NCBI GenBank assembly: GCA_019775845.1
Contig: JADQAV010000017.1
Coordinates: 248,001 to 312,000, forward strand
From: Myrmaecium sp. VS I D KN 1
Taxonomy: Eukaryota; Ascomycota; Dothideomycetes; Valsariales; Valsariaceae
Length of the DNA stretch: 64,000 nt
Direction: 5' to 3'
Below, in pieces: positions 37,029 to 48,741 of this stretch (positions are counted from its first letter, which is position 1; each line of letters starts with the position of its first letter). The notes under the pieces are model-generated. The model ran no database searches, was not told the DNA's origin, and saw nothing but the letters and a program-made list of their open reading frames with translations. The position numbers and the translations under genes were made by a program.

Positions 37029-39952
37029 TGATTGACTTTCGGCTGAGCGAGCACTCCCCACTGCGAACGACGAAGAGCAGGTGCTGATTGATGCTGGAAG
37101 ATCTTGAGGCGGTGTAGGCTGAAGAACGTGAGAGCGAGCTTGGAATGGAGATACCAAGAGGTAGCTCCGGATTGCTTATGTAACCGCTGTCGTAATTGAT
37201 CAGAGCTCGGAGATGCAGGAGTTCTCCCCGGATCGTCATCCATTAGGTCCTTGTCTCGGCTGCCTCGGAGCCTTGCAACATCATAAGACAAAGTCACCTG
37301 GAACCGCATCCACCATGTTTGGACATGTGCTTCATGCATTAAGTAGAATGATATGCTGTATTTAGGAGTGAATGAGTAGTGATAAAAGCGTAGTCTTTGT
37401 TGTAAGGCTGCGTTCGGATGTGAAGTATATGGATAAATTTGAACCATTTCCAACCCGCTTCCAATCTTGTAACCCGCCTCTACATCCTGATAGTCAACAT
37501 GCATTTCTGGGTATCCTGCATGAGACAGGGGAGTATTAATCAAAGGAAGCCAGCCTGATGACTGGAAGTCGGATACTAAGTTATTTACCCACATTCTCGA
37601 TATGAACCACACTGTCGTCCTCGGGTTCAATTGCCGCAGGCTCGACTACCGCATCATCCATGATCGCATCAGATGCTGGTTGATGACCGTATGCCACCGA
37701 CATATGTGCTACAAGGCTGGCGCCTCCTCCGCGTTCGGCCATTTCTGTATCAGGCAGTTCTTCATTGCTATCGGACTCCCATCTCGAACCAGCCTCTGAG
37801 ATGGTGCTCCTCATCGGATTCGCGTCTGTTTGTTGCTCATCCGGGGCGGAAGGGTTTTCGTATCTGTTAAGCTCTTCTATGAACTCACGGTTGTCCTTGC
37901 GAACAAATTCCTAATTGCTGTTAGTAACGGGGACCTCACTCCGCAGGGATGAATTACTTTTAGAGGACTAGGTAAGTCGATCGGAGCAGCAGAAGTTGCG
38001 TCGTCACTGACGTAAACCAACAGCACCTGTTTATACTCATCTCGAGCAGCTTTTAGCACGTCTGCCTCCGGCACCTTCTGTATAGGACAATCAGTAGTCG
38101 GTCAAGAGCGCGGCACTTCAACTGAACGAACCGTTTTGATTATATATGGTTGATTTGCAGCATATACATATTCGAGCTTCCACCACATCGTGTCTTGCGA
38201 TGTATCGTCCGTAAAAGGAGTCACTATGTAGGTGATGTTGGACTCTGTCGAAACACCATGTAACGTATAGGAAAACTGAGCTGATGAAGAATCAGGACTG
38301 GTGAAAGTCTTGGTTAGGCTCTTGAGATTGTCGGCGATTCTTTCTTTCTCGTCATTTAGCGCTGTTATACATGTCAGCCTCAGCTTCACATCGTAACAGC
38401 ACAACTTACTCCTAAGTTTTCCCTCCACACTGGACGTGATCGCTTGCAACTGTGCCACGACTCCAGCGTAGTGTGGGATCACGCCACCGTCCTCCTCCAG
38501 AGCGGCGGACTCGGATTGGTCACAGTCTCGGAAAGCTTTGAAAGCATTGATGGATGCCTTGAGGAGATTGAGCGCATCCACATCCTTTCCGGTACCCTGT
38601 GCCTTGAAACTGCGAAGCTTTTGCTTTTTCTCTTCGATGCTCTTCACTTCGACGTTCATTCGAGACCACCTTTGACACATCTGTTGTATGTCCTCCTTCC
38701 TCGATTCCACATATCGATCAGCATACCAAGTCTTCGGTATTTCTATGTTAACACCAGACGCAGAAACATTCTCCTGTATAAGCCTAACGGTGAAAACCTT
38801 CGCCAACTTTGTGATGTAAGCGTTCGATTCCGGGTTATCGAAGTCAAACATTTGACTGTCGAAGATGTCATAGAGAGACCGCTTCTCCTCGTCAGGGGCG
38901 TCATCCACTTTCTGCGTAAAACAGGAGAACTTCACTTCGTCACCTTGGCCAATAGCTTTTGTCTGCAATGCATCCACCAGCTTCGCCAAGCCAAGGTCGG
39001 AATTCGACGTGGAGACAGCGGCCTCGAGTGAGGCCAGAAACTTGCCCATTCTACTCGGAACTGTTGGATCAGCTTCAACAGCCGACTCGACCGCCTGCAA
39101 CCCGGCAAGAGCATCCACACTACCATACGAGCGGTTAGATTCATCCAAGAATGCCACAAGGCGTTGCATTTCTTGTATTAACTGCGTATATCTCTCAACT
39201 TCCAGATCGTCTAAGGTCATTGCGGATGTGACTGTGCCGGAGCCACCTTCTGATATCGGAGTCCCGGACCACCAGCTCGAATTGTAGCCAAAGTCGTCTG
39301 TCCCGGCGGAGCAACTTAGAATGGCGTTCCTTACAAGCGGTATGGAATGCAAAATCGTTATCAACGCGGGTAGATAGTCCTGCGACGCAAGCGGCTTCAA
39401 AATCACCGGTTCATCCCCTTCTCGCTTGCGCTGAGGAGGGTCCAAGTCTGGGATAAGCTCATGCGTGGTTGAGTCGACTAATGTCATGGCCCATTTCTCT
39501 TCATCGTAAGTAGACTTCGTAGCCGGGCCAAAATATGGCGGTGGATCGAAGCCCGATGTGACGCCGGTTTCTTGCCCATAGCTTGCCATGTTATATCCGA
39601 CTTGAGATCCCCCACCCATACTATGATCCCCTGATATGTGACTTGCTCGCGACGACGGCCTTGCGGGTGACTTGCTCCGCGGAAAGGGCATGCCGGGGTC
39701 GGCATCGTTTATTTGGAATGAAGGGAGGTTTCCGCCTTGTTCGTAGCCGCCGTACCGATCCTGAGAGAATGCGTTCTCATCGTAGGTAGTGGACTGCGTA
39801 GGTAACGTATCACCCGACACAAAGCTTGCGATAGCATTATTGACGTCATTATTATTCGCTGCCAGCCACTGTCTAGCTAGGCTCTCGTCGTCAATCGAGA
39901 CGAAGGCGCAAAACGTCTGGATATCCTCCGGAGACGGCTGCATCGTTGCCAT
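36995..39952 (-). CDS. UBA-like, USP-like protein with degenerate active site
   Basis: Exons 38410-39952, 38132-38361, 37958-38077, 37589-37910 and 36995-37515 give 911 residues. The N-terminus resembles a UBA domain (residues 5-45: EDIQTFCAFVSIDDESLARQ, then WLAANNNDVNNAIASFV). The middle resembles a USP28-like fold: PLASQDYLPALITILHSIPL sits where a Cys box would be but lacks the TCY motif, and a TLDDLEVERYTQLIQEMQRL block follows. Later, YTLHGVSTESNITYIVTPF matches a His box but has ITY in place of GHY, before WWKLEYVYA. I infer a ubiquitin-binding pseudo-deubiquitinase. The last exon (GYPEMHVDYQDVEAGYKIGS) continues to a TGA at 36995 by the simplest model, overlapping the ABC start by 34 nt. 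The final 40 residues are less convincing, so a missed last intron is possible. Confidence 0.72.
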
Positions 39953-40375
39953 CACTTGGTGCGCGCGGGGGTAGTGGTAGGAATAGCACAGTCGGGAGGT
40001 ACCTAAGGGTTACGGAGGTTACCTAGCAAGCGCGTCACTTACATGGAGATGGAAGGCAAGGCCAATCGCGTCCACGATTACTGTGTCAATGAGGCGGTGT
40101 CTGCTGGCATGTTGGAGCTCGAGGTCCAGAAATGAAAACGCACGGTTGCACCCGACAATGACGGAGCGCCAAGCATGCCTCCGCCCACAAGGCTGAAAAC
40201 CCAGTAAATATGTAAGGTAAATACCTATAGTACAATACTCCTGTATATACATATACTACTAGTTCTGCAGTTGCTCATATACTACAGCATTTCATTAAAC
40301 CTCGCTTTGAGCACTAGCAGGACAATCATTCCGAAGCTATGCTACACCAACGTGATCAAGGCCTGCATACGCCCT
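39953..40375. promoter_or_regulatory. Upstream region of the UBA-like gene, with AGGTA/TACCT inverted repeats
   Basis: 423 bp with no gene. It holds AGGTACCT (39995-40002), AGGTTACCT (40014-40022) and AGGTAAATACCT (40215-40226), all arrangements of the same inverted arms. Confidence 0.5.
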
Positions 40376-42755
40376 TCACGGCGCTGATTTGTCCCATGGC
40401 TCGAAGACGATTGGCGGTTTGAGTGCATCGAGAAGATCTTGCTTATGACGCCAATCTCGGCCACGGGTTGCATAGTCCCTTAAAAGATTGACGAATGCTT
40501 CGTTGCGGCCCGACATTTCATCCATGCCTTCTAAATTGATGAAGGCCGGCCGTTTAGCCTTCCGTTTCTGACACTGCTCGTACAGCAAGGTTGATCGTTC
40601 TTCAGCCTCGGGTCGTCCAAGGTCGTATTCGACAATCCATTCATCATTCGGGCCTAGAATGGTGGGTCGATCCACTAGCTCGCCGTTGACTCTGTTCTGG
40701 ATATACAAAGACAAGGCAAGCACACGCTTTCCATCAGTAACCGTGTCCGAATGCTCTCCGAGTTCTGGGTCAGTCTCCGGGGTGGTTGATTCCTGGGCTT
40801 CATTGTTGCTCTTCTTCCCGGTCGCGCTGTTGACAATCTTCCTAAAGTAATCCAGCTCCAGCTGTCTTTCCGCTGCCTGTAGCCTATCAATCTCCTCTTC
40901 GCTGATTGGCTCGGCAAAGATGCTCATGTAGTTTATCACTAGGTCGCGTGTCTCGAAGGTGATCCGGAGAGACTACCACAGTCAGCATCGTCACTTTGTA
41001 GTCAATGTATAAGCTTACCTGTTCAGGAAATTCTTCGGTTGCTCGATCTAATATCGTGCCTAACAGCTGCATGCTAACTTTGAATTCTTGGTCGCCTATC
41101 CGGGAATCGGCCGTCCCATGCAATATGGAATCCATCTCTGACAAGCTGACGTACTGAAACCCAAAGATCCTCTCTATATTATGGTAGGCAACGAAGATAC
41201 CATCCATGACACCGATCCGAGCTTGAAGGGAATACTTCAGGAGGGCTGATCTAGCCATATCATAATACTCCTTCTCAAAAGATTCCCAATCACCATGGTC
41301 AAGCCTGATTTGATAACCTGAAGATGTTGCATAGTTGAAAGGGTCCATACGAACAGCAACGACCGCCCTGGACTTAAGATCAAATACACCTGTGCCTGGA
41401 AGACGCGGATCACGAGCGTCCAGTTGAGAGCGCAATAGGAAATTACCCATAGTCGAGTAGCGGTACTTCTCAGTCTTGATGGTGCCATCCGGAATCTGGG
41501 TATTGAATTTAGCGAACTTGCTGAAGTCCTCCTTGGAATGTGTCAACCGCTTCTCCATGGCTTGACCTAACCAGGTAAGGATCGTGCCTTCCTCCCGATC
41601 GGCCTCCATGTCTATTGCGTACTTGCCATCCCTCCAGCGGAGATATATGGAAGTTGGCAGCCTCGTCCATCTCGTGAAAGTTGGCAGTACTTCCTGAAAA
41701 GCCCGGGAGAGGGCCGGATAGTGTAGGGGCCGCCATTGGGAGACCAGGAAGTGGAAGTGGGATAATGCCGTGGTTAGACTTGACGTAGAACCGACATACT
41801 TGCTGCCATGTTCTCGTGCCTTTTCCGCAAGAATGGGGTCCTTGGAGGATGCTACGTAAGGATGAATAACATCAAAATTGAATTCTTCAATAGGCGTGTT
41901 CTTTTCAAGTGCCGGATCGAAATTATAAACGCGGGATCGCGGATCCCTTAAGTGATATACACCAGGACTGATTTTCAGTCAATATTGTATACCTGGCGCG
42001 AACGCGTGCCACCTAGACTTACTTAAAGAGAACTCGATCCAGGCCATGCGCTAACCTGGGGATGGAGCTCTGGTCCGTTGGTTCCGCTGCCAGCAATGAG
42101 CGTTGAGACAATGAGAATGGAAGTGACACCCATTCTTACCTTTATACTCCAACGCAGATGCCACTATCGAGTCCTTGGCCTCCCACGTCACCCTATACGA
42201 TGTACGTGGTCTTCCGCTTCCCCAACCGTACCCCCTGTCCGTCGCCGCTTTGATAGGTATGTCTTCATCCGCCTCCCGTTCGGGTTCCCAAGCCGCGCGG
42301 CGTCTTCTGTTCTCAAGGTCCCTTGGTCCGGACATCGCAGCTGCAAGAGAGATACCTTCGGTCATCCGCGTGAAGATGGATGCAGTCAAATCATCCTCAC
42401 GTAATCCCTCATGCATCTCATCACCAAAACCCCATGCTTCCATCTTTTGACGTTCCCAAGCCTGGGCCTGGTTACCGTTGTCATCTCCTTCTTGCGTCGT
42501 TGGTCGCCCTGCTTGCTCTGACTGGAACGCCGTGCCGGGATCTTCGTCTAATTCCCGGGCAACGTCTGCTTCTTTCCTCATCGCTTCTTCAAGTGAGCTC
42601 GACTCCGTCGGCGCTTCGTCCGTCTCCGCATTCTTAGAACGGGCATGTCGGGCACTGGCACTGAAGCATTGGGCGTGTAGCCGGGTCAAGGAACAATTCG
42701 ACCGCTCGAACAGTGCCGGCAGCGCAACGCGAGGCGTTCGGCAGCGCCTTAGCAT
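40376..42755 (-). CDS. pet127: Pet127-like mitochondrial mRNA processing protein
   Basis: Mitochondrial inner-membrane-associated factor; in yeast it is needed for 5' processing and turnover of mitochondrial RNAs. Exons 42140-42755, 42023-42086, 41019-41967 and 40376-40972 give 741 residues. The start is ATG 42755: MLRRCRTPRVALPALFER is a good matrix-targeting signal. Family blocks run in order: IPRLAHGLDRVLFNPGVY, RDPRSRVYNFDPALEKN, DVIHPYVASSKDPILA, SKYVGSTSSLT, LSHFHFLVSQWRPL, WRDGKYAIDMEADREEGTIL, TGVFDLKSRAVVAVRMDPF and YHNIERIFGFQYVSLSEMD. The D/E/K residues in the last part fit the PD-(D/E)XK-like nuclease fold proposed for this family. The tiny second exon (64 bp) was placed by restoring the LDRVLFNPGVY block, so the model is well supported. 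Confidence 0.93.
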
Positions 42756-43602
42756 TGCAAATGGCAATCGAGTTCAATGATGACCGTTTATACCGAAGGA
42801 CACGGAGGATCCGAGTCAATTGGTGATCATCCACAGCCACTTGAGGGCCGCGTCAATGACTGCAATCCTAAGGGCTTCTGACAAGTGGTATGGAGTATGC
42901 CGTATCAAGGTAAATACCTACCGATCCTACGCTCCGACAGTGGAGGTCGAGCCCGGCGCGATGAGGTAGCGAAAGGTTCAAGAAATGAAGACGCGCAGAT
43001 GGCCGATCATTGGTCCACTCGACCACTTACAGCGTACTTGGCGTATAACGTACCACTCACGGCGCCCCTAGCGTGTGTATTGCACGATATCGCGTCGTTG
43101 CAGGGACCCGCCCACCCGTTTTTCCCACCCGTCCCCCCTGGGGCCTTGGCAGCCGCCGGCCCGGGCGTTTGATCTTATCTCCACCTTCCGATGGACGATG
43201 ACGCGCAACCTGCCGCCGATGGAACTGAATGGCAAACCGTCCGGAGCGGTTCCAGGTTCTGGCTGTCGTTCTAACGTTGACGTCCGCAAGTCAAGCCCTT
43301 AGCGCAACCACCGACCCTCCCCGTACCATTCATTCCGCTCTCTTTTTCTCGCGCCTTCCTTCACCTTCAGATTCCCTTCAGCATGCGAGCGCCTTGAATA
43401 CTATGGACCATCTTCATGTGTCAACCGCTGCTTCGCCATCGCCATTGCGCAAGACAGTCGCCCTACCCTTTCTCATCGCCAGCCAATGCTCTGCATCGCT
43501 GGAGCCACTCCTCGCGACCACAGCCAACCTCCGTTCTTCTCGTCTCCCTCCGACTCTTAGACTCCGCCACTCTTCTCCTTCGATCAGCACTTCTAGGCCG
43601 AC
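42756..43602. promoter_or_regulatory. Divergent promoter region, pet127 / PH-LRR gene
   Basis: 847 bp between divergent starts. AGGTAAATACCT occurs at 42908-42919, identical to the copy at 40215-40226. A pyrimidine-rich stretch before ATG 43603 looks like the PH-LRR leader. Confidence 0.5.
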
Positions 43603-46600
43603 ATGTCAAGCTTCACGAACAGCGCTTCTGGAAACAGGCGCCGGAGCTTCTTCTCCCGCAAGCCGCTGAGCCCCCTCACACCGATCAACGATGGACCAAG
43701 CGATGCGCCAAAGGAGGCCGCACATGTGATCAAGAAGAAGCGGACTCCCTCCATGGTGAGTGCGTCTTCCATGGCCGCAACTGCGCCGGAGAATGAAAGC
43801 TCTGGTTGGCTCGAGCCAGACCTGGCCCCTCACTCTCCAGTTCGATCTACAACTTTATCGCGACCAAGGAGGTCTTCGTCCATATTCGGATCTTTTAGGT
43901 CGATGCGCTCGGCCGACGACTACGAGGAGCCATTGTCGGCGACTTCAAGCAAAGCGCCGTCGATCTTCTTCCCGGATTTCGGAGAGTCATCCAGACCGCG
44001 CCACGTCCTGCGGCATGGAGAGGTCCAGACCAGCAGTTCTATGTTCAGGAAGAAACGGGAGTATCTCGTACTCACAGACACGCATATTGTGCGTTTCAAG
44101 AGCTTTCATAAAGCCGCGGAGACCTTCAGTAGGCATGTCTAATGTTGAGGCCTGTTTCTGACACAAGAGCTAACGGATACAGTATCAATGCCTCCCACAG
44201 CCGAAACGGGACCGGGCGACATCACCAGAGCCCCTCAACCGGATCTGCGCATGAGCTGTCCTCAGCGCCCTCGGAAGCGTCCGGCGAGCGTGACGTTGGC
44301 ACACCTCTGAGACAAGTCGTGGCGGTGTACCACATCGATGACGGTCGACCTTATTTTGCCATTGAGGTTACATATCTCGACGACGAAACTAATCAAGCTT
44401 CATCCATGACTCTACAATTTGGGGAGCCGGACGATATGGAAGGCTGGCTTGTTGCTATAAGAAGAGCGGCGGATGCCGCTCGGATCACTGACCCGGATCC
44501 TATCTCGGCGGCCAATACCACTCTTGCGGCTAGGGTTGTTGAGAGAGAAAAGGATTACGAGCCACCGAACTTTGCTATCTACAAAGTCGTTCAGCGACCT
44601 CTGGGAAAGGCCGGGACGAGATCCTCCTCGGATGATTTGTCTAAGATTGCCTCAACAGTATGTTTTCTGGCGATTGGAGTTCATAAGGTCCACCTTATTC
44701 CTCTTATCTCTAAACCCCGAGCCGCCAGTCCCGCTCTGGTAGCGCATAATACGCAAAGCTCCTTTGGATTGCTTACTCTTACTGCTGTGCGGGTCTCCGA
44801 AAGAGATGACACATTTGAATTGACTTTCCGGTATGTGGTTTATTTCCTCGGGTAGTGCTTCAGCTAATGCTCTTGGCTTCCCAGTTGTCCCCTGAACAAA
44901 CCTAGAACATGGCACCTTGCGTCACTGGCTTCTCGTGACATTGCTATCCGATTGCGCTATCTTGACGAATTGTTACGTCCAGAATGGGAATCGCGACCTT
45001 GCACCTATCTGGTTCCGGATGATGTCAAGCGGGAAATATTGCGCAACCCTAGTCCAAACACCTCTTTAGACGAGGTCTCTCTTCAGCGAACGTTGACAGC
45101 TTATTGCATCGCATACGATGTCGAGCCTGGGAATATCATGTACGTCGCCTCAGGATTATCTTCCCTTCATTGCCCCATACGTTGGCCGAGATCTGGTAGT
45201 TGTTGTCCCAGGTTGAGTTCAACTAACGTCATATCAGATATTCAGTAGAGTACATGTCAGAAGATTCCCCACGTTTTGAGCTCAGAAGTCCTACTCGGCG
45301 CCGGTCCGGATACACGGTAAACGAACTACTGGCGATAATGCGTTCCCTGCGATATAACGAATCTTTCGGCAGCATCTCCTTCGCTGGCGTGAATCTAGAC
45401 ATACTCAATGGATTGCATGATCCTTATGGCGCAGAGCACGTTTGCACAAAGACAAAACGTGGAACACCTGTCAGAATGGACATGGATGAACTTGAGAGAT
45501 CTTGTCTTCTTACCCAAGAGATCCGAGCGCTCGCCATGACTAGCAAGAAACTGAGACGGCTCGATTTCAGTGGATGTATACAGCGGAAACCTCGCGACTA
45601 CTTGGATACTGACAAGGCCCGTGATATGGGGTGTGGGATTGTGGAAGCTTTGTTCCCGCTTTGCAAGCATCAGACGACTAACGTTGACTGGATCATCCTT
45701 AACAATATTCAATTGGGGGAAACCGACCTGGACTACCTTGTAGGCGCCGCAGCTGAAAAATCTTGCCATTTTCGCGCTCTCGAGCTGAGCGGGTGTGGCC
45801 TTACTGACAGGAGTCTTTCCTTGATACTCGATGCCCTTCGGCCCCAGGAAAATACGCTGGAAGGCTTGGATCTGTCCTCTAATCTCTTCCGCCTCAGCCC
45901 CCTGACTTTTGATTTGCAAATTGGCGTCTTTGCCTACATCAGGAAACTCAAATTGTCACACCTTGCCAGAACGTCGGGGCCTGAACCTCTGATCCCAGCG
46001 GAAACATTGCAAGTTTGGCGACTTCAAGAGCTTACATTGAGCGGGACTCCAGTCAACACAGCAACCGTAGATGCATTGGCCAACTATCTTCGAAACTACA
46101 AGCAGTCCAAAGGGCTTCGAGTCCTGAATCTCGACCATACGTACCTGACTGGCAAGGACATTGCATACCTGTTGCGCGCGATGACTACACAAGTGGGAGT
46201 AAGCAGGGAAATGAGCTTGGATGTGAGCCAGAACAACATCAATGAAGGATTGGAGGACGTCACTGCTGCAATCGCTAGTAACCATGCACCCACAACGCTC
46301 ATACTACGAATGATGGAGTTCGACGAGGAACCAGCTTTCAGAGAGCTGATCAACGCTTTTGCGAACAACAGCACCATACTATCTCTAGACATCTCACGGG
46401 CTTCGTTGCCATGTGATGCCCAAGCAAGCACGGTCGAGGCGCTCGAGAGGATGTTTGGCGATAATCGGACACTCCTCTATCTCGATATCTCTGGGGAAGA
46501 CTCGAGGCTAGAAACTTCGAAGCTCGGCGTTGGCATCAACAAAGCGTTATGTGGCCTTAAGAGGAATAGGTCTCTTCGAATTTTGAGAATCCAATGTAAG

Positions 46601-47342
46601 CCAACATGCTCTTGTCTGATTCGCATGGCCGTTCTAACCCAATTCAGACCAGAAGCTTGGACTGCAAGGCTCCAGCACCCTGGCCGATGTTTTGAAAGTC
46701 AATAACACACTTCGAGAGTTACATTGCGAGAACAATGAAATTCCACTATCTGGTTTTACCGACTTGGTAGATTCCTTGTATCGTAACACCACGATCACAT
46801 ATCTGCCTGATATGAGCGAAAGTCGGCATCTAGCTCTAAAGCATACAGAGGAAGAGATCAAACAGTTGGGTTCCGATGGTTCGACGGGCGCTGGCGCAAA
46901 ACATCAGCACTCTGTTCGTACAAAACTAGCCAGCAAGGTCGGAATCGCAGCTTCGAAGGATAAGATGCCGCCGATCAATCTTTCGATCCAAGACATTCAG
47001 GCCGCGATTACGTTGGTGGATGAAAGTTGGTCCAGGCAGGTCTACCGGTTGCAATTGTATCTGCAGCGGAACAACAATATCGCTCTGGGGATCCCGACCG
47101 ATCTTGAGGTTGACGAGGAGGACTTTGAAAGACCAGACACGGCATTCAGTATGAGCAAGATCGTGGAGAAAGTGAAAATGGACAGTACACCTGTCTTGGA
47201 AAAGCAGCTCGAGCTGACTCTCGAAAACGATATTGAGAAGAAGGGACAGCACGAGGAACAGGCTGATGATGGGCCATCAGATGCCGTCATAGCGCTTGCG
47301 CAGGCGCTCGATAAAAGCTTGGGTTTCGATGCCTCTTTTTGA
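43603..47342 (+). CDS. PH-like and leucine-rich-repeat protein (CARMIL-like layout)
   Basis: Exons 43603-44132, 44183-44830, 44885-45139, 45238-46595 and 46648-47342 give 1161 residues. The N-terminus is Ser/Arg-rich and basic (ASGNRRRSFFSRK), likely phosphorylated. A PH-like domain follows (about residues 135-300): FRKKREYLVLTDTHIVRFKS, VVAVYHIDDGRPYFAIEVTY, then EGWLVAIRRAADAA. From about residue 540 to 960 are ribonuclease-inhibitor-type leucine-rich repeats: LRRLDFSGC, FRALELSGCGLTDRSLSLIL, LEGLDLSSNLF, LRVLNLDHTYLTGKDIAYLL, STILSLDIS and LRELHCENNEIPLSG. The C-terminus is acidic and helical. PH plus RI-type LRR recalls CARMIL, which links capping protein to actin assembly at membranes; that role is inference. 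The first intron needs either a GC donor (50 bp, 44133-44182) or a 41 bp GT-AG intron (44129-44169). Confidence 0.82.
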
Positions 47343-48048
47343 AAAGCAGGTTGCTACTTTTCTTGCTCTTCTACTTCCCTTCGCATGAAGATGGTTTTTC
47401 TTTCGGGGACATGGCGTTCTAGTAAGGCGAAATGCCACGTGTCTACTTTCCCTTCTCGATATACCCACTATCTAGGAAAGTGTGAGTTTGGAATATTGGG
47501 ATCTCATTGTTTTTGTTTTCACCAAGGCTCGACCTCTACGCTGGCGCAGGGAAGGGAAATGGCTGCGGGTCGTCGTCTAATTACTTCCTCATATGATTGA
47601 ACATCAGACAAATCTTGGCGTGCTCAATAGAAGCTGGTAATCGTATTAAGGAATCCATGGAATGCTAGCTGCTTGACATGGTTCATGATTGCAGGATCCT
47701 GTGCCTGCCATTGGCTGCAATCCTCAGAGTAATACTGTGTAAGTATTACCACACCCAAGGCGATGCGGCGACTGCTGGCGTGCAACAGAGTTTGATCGGC
47801 CTGCACTATGTTAGGAGTGCCATTGCATTTCCGCCCAATGCATTACACGGCGTGCGTAAACGTTGAGTTAAAAGGGAGATGAGGTTGCGATGTAATTTAC
47901 CATCACGTGCAAGCAAAAATGGTTTAGCGCGTCTCGGTTGCGGAATCGCTCGCACCGCACGAATATTCTCACTACCCGACTTTCTATCGACGAACCGACG
48001 AACACCCAGCGAAAGAAAGCATTTTGATCAACCCCAATCTCTGTCAAG
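47343..48048. other. Intergenic, eL39 promoter region
   Basis: 706 bp; no gene seen. The last 100 bp are a likely leader for the ribosomal protein gene. Confidence 0.45.
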
Positions 48049-48363
48049 ATGCCGGTACGTGCATGTTGGAGACGAGCAAACTTGAGGAGTTGATTTTGCG
48101 TACTGACCTTTTTGTTCTTGTCTGTCTACAGTCCCAGAAGTCTTTCCGCACCAAGCAGAAGCTTGCCAAAGCTCAGAAGCAGAACCGCCCCATCCCTCAG
48201 TGGATTCGTCTTAGGACTGGCAACACCATCAGGTATAACTTCCTCCGCGAACCGACAAAGCGACACAACGTACGAGTGCAGAAGGAACCAGCGCTGACGC
48301 TGGGAAATCTACAGGTACAACGCCAAGAGGAGGCACTGGCGCAAGACCCGCATCGGTATCTAA
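48049..48363 (+). CDS. rpl39: 60S ribosomal protein L39 (eL39)
   Basis: Smallest protein of the large cytosolic ribosomal subunit, lining the exit tunnel. Exons 48049-48054, 48132-48232 and 48315-48363 give 51 residues, the universal length of eL39. The protein reads [20 protein letters not shown], then [18 protein letters not shown], then [13 protein letters not shown]. The first exon is only six coding bases (ATG CCG). The second intron splits an Arg codon: donor AG|GTATAA, acceptor CTACAG|G. The two introns (77 and 82 bp) together equal the coding length. Without the second splice the frame runs on to an unrelated 3' sequence. Expression should be high and growth-linked, as for all ribosomal protein genes. 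Confidence 0.95.
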
Positions 48364-48741
48364 ACGACTCGCCGCACGACTTTCTCTCTCTCCTCTCGAT
48401 TGCGATACGACTTGCGGAGGCATGGCTTTCAAGGTTGGGGAGGCGGCACGGTCACGACGACGGTGAAGGAACGATGGGATCTCTGGAACTACCCTCGATT
48501 CAGGCGCTATTGCTGGGAATGTACGCAGTCTAAAAATCAAGAGCCTGCTTGTTCGGTCATGTCGGACACATGACAAACCACCGCTTTTTTCAAGTGCGCT
48601 TGTGAAATTCGGAAGCCTGGAAGTTATGATGCATTCTAACCTCTTAATACATCATTGCCATCGCTCGATACTACATTGGACAGCAACAGGTCAACAAACC
48701 ACTCGTGGTTCACCCATGTGGCCCGACGCCCACCACAGCCA
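48364..48741. other. Intergenic, convergent 3' ends of rpl39 and nta1
   Basis: 378 bp; nothing recognised. Confidence 0.4.
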
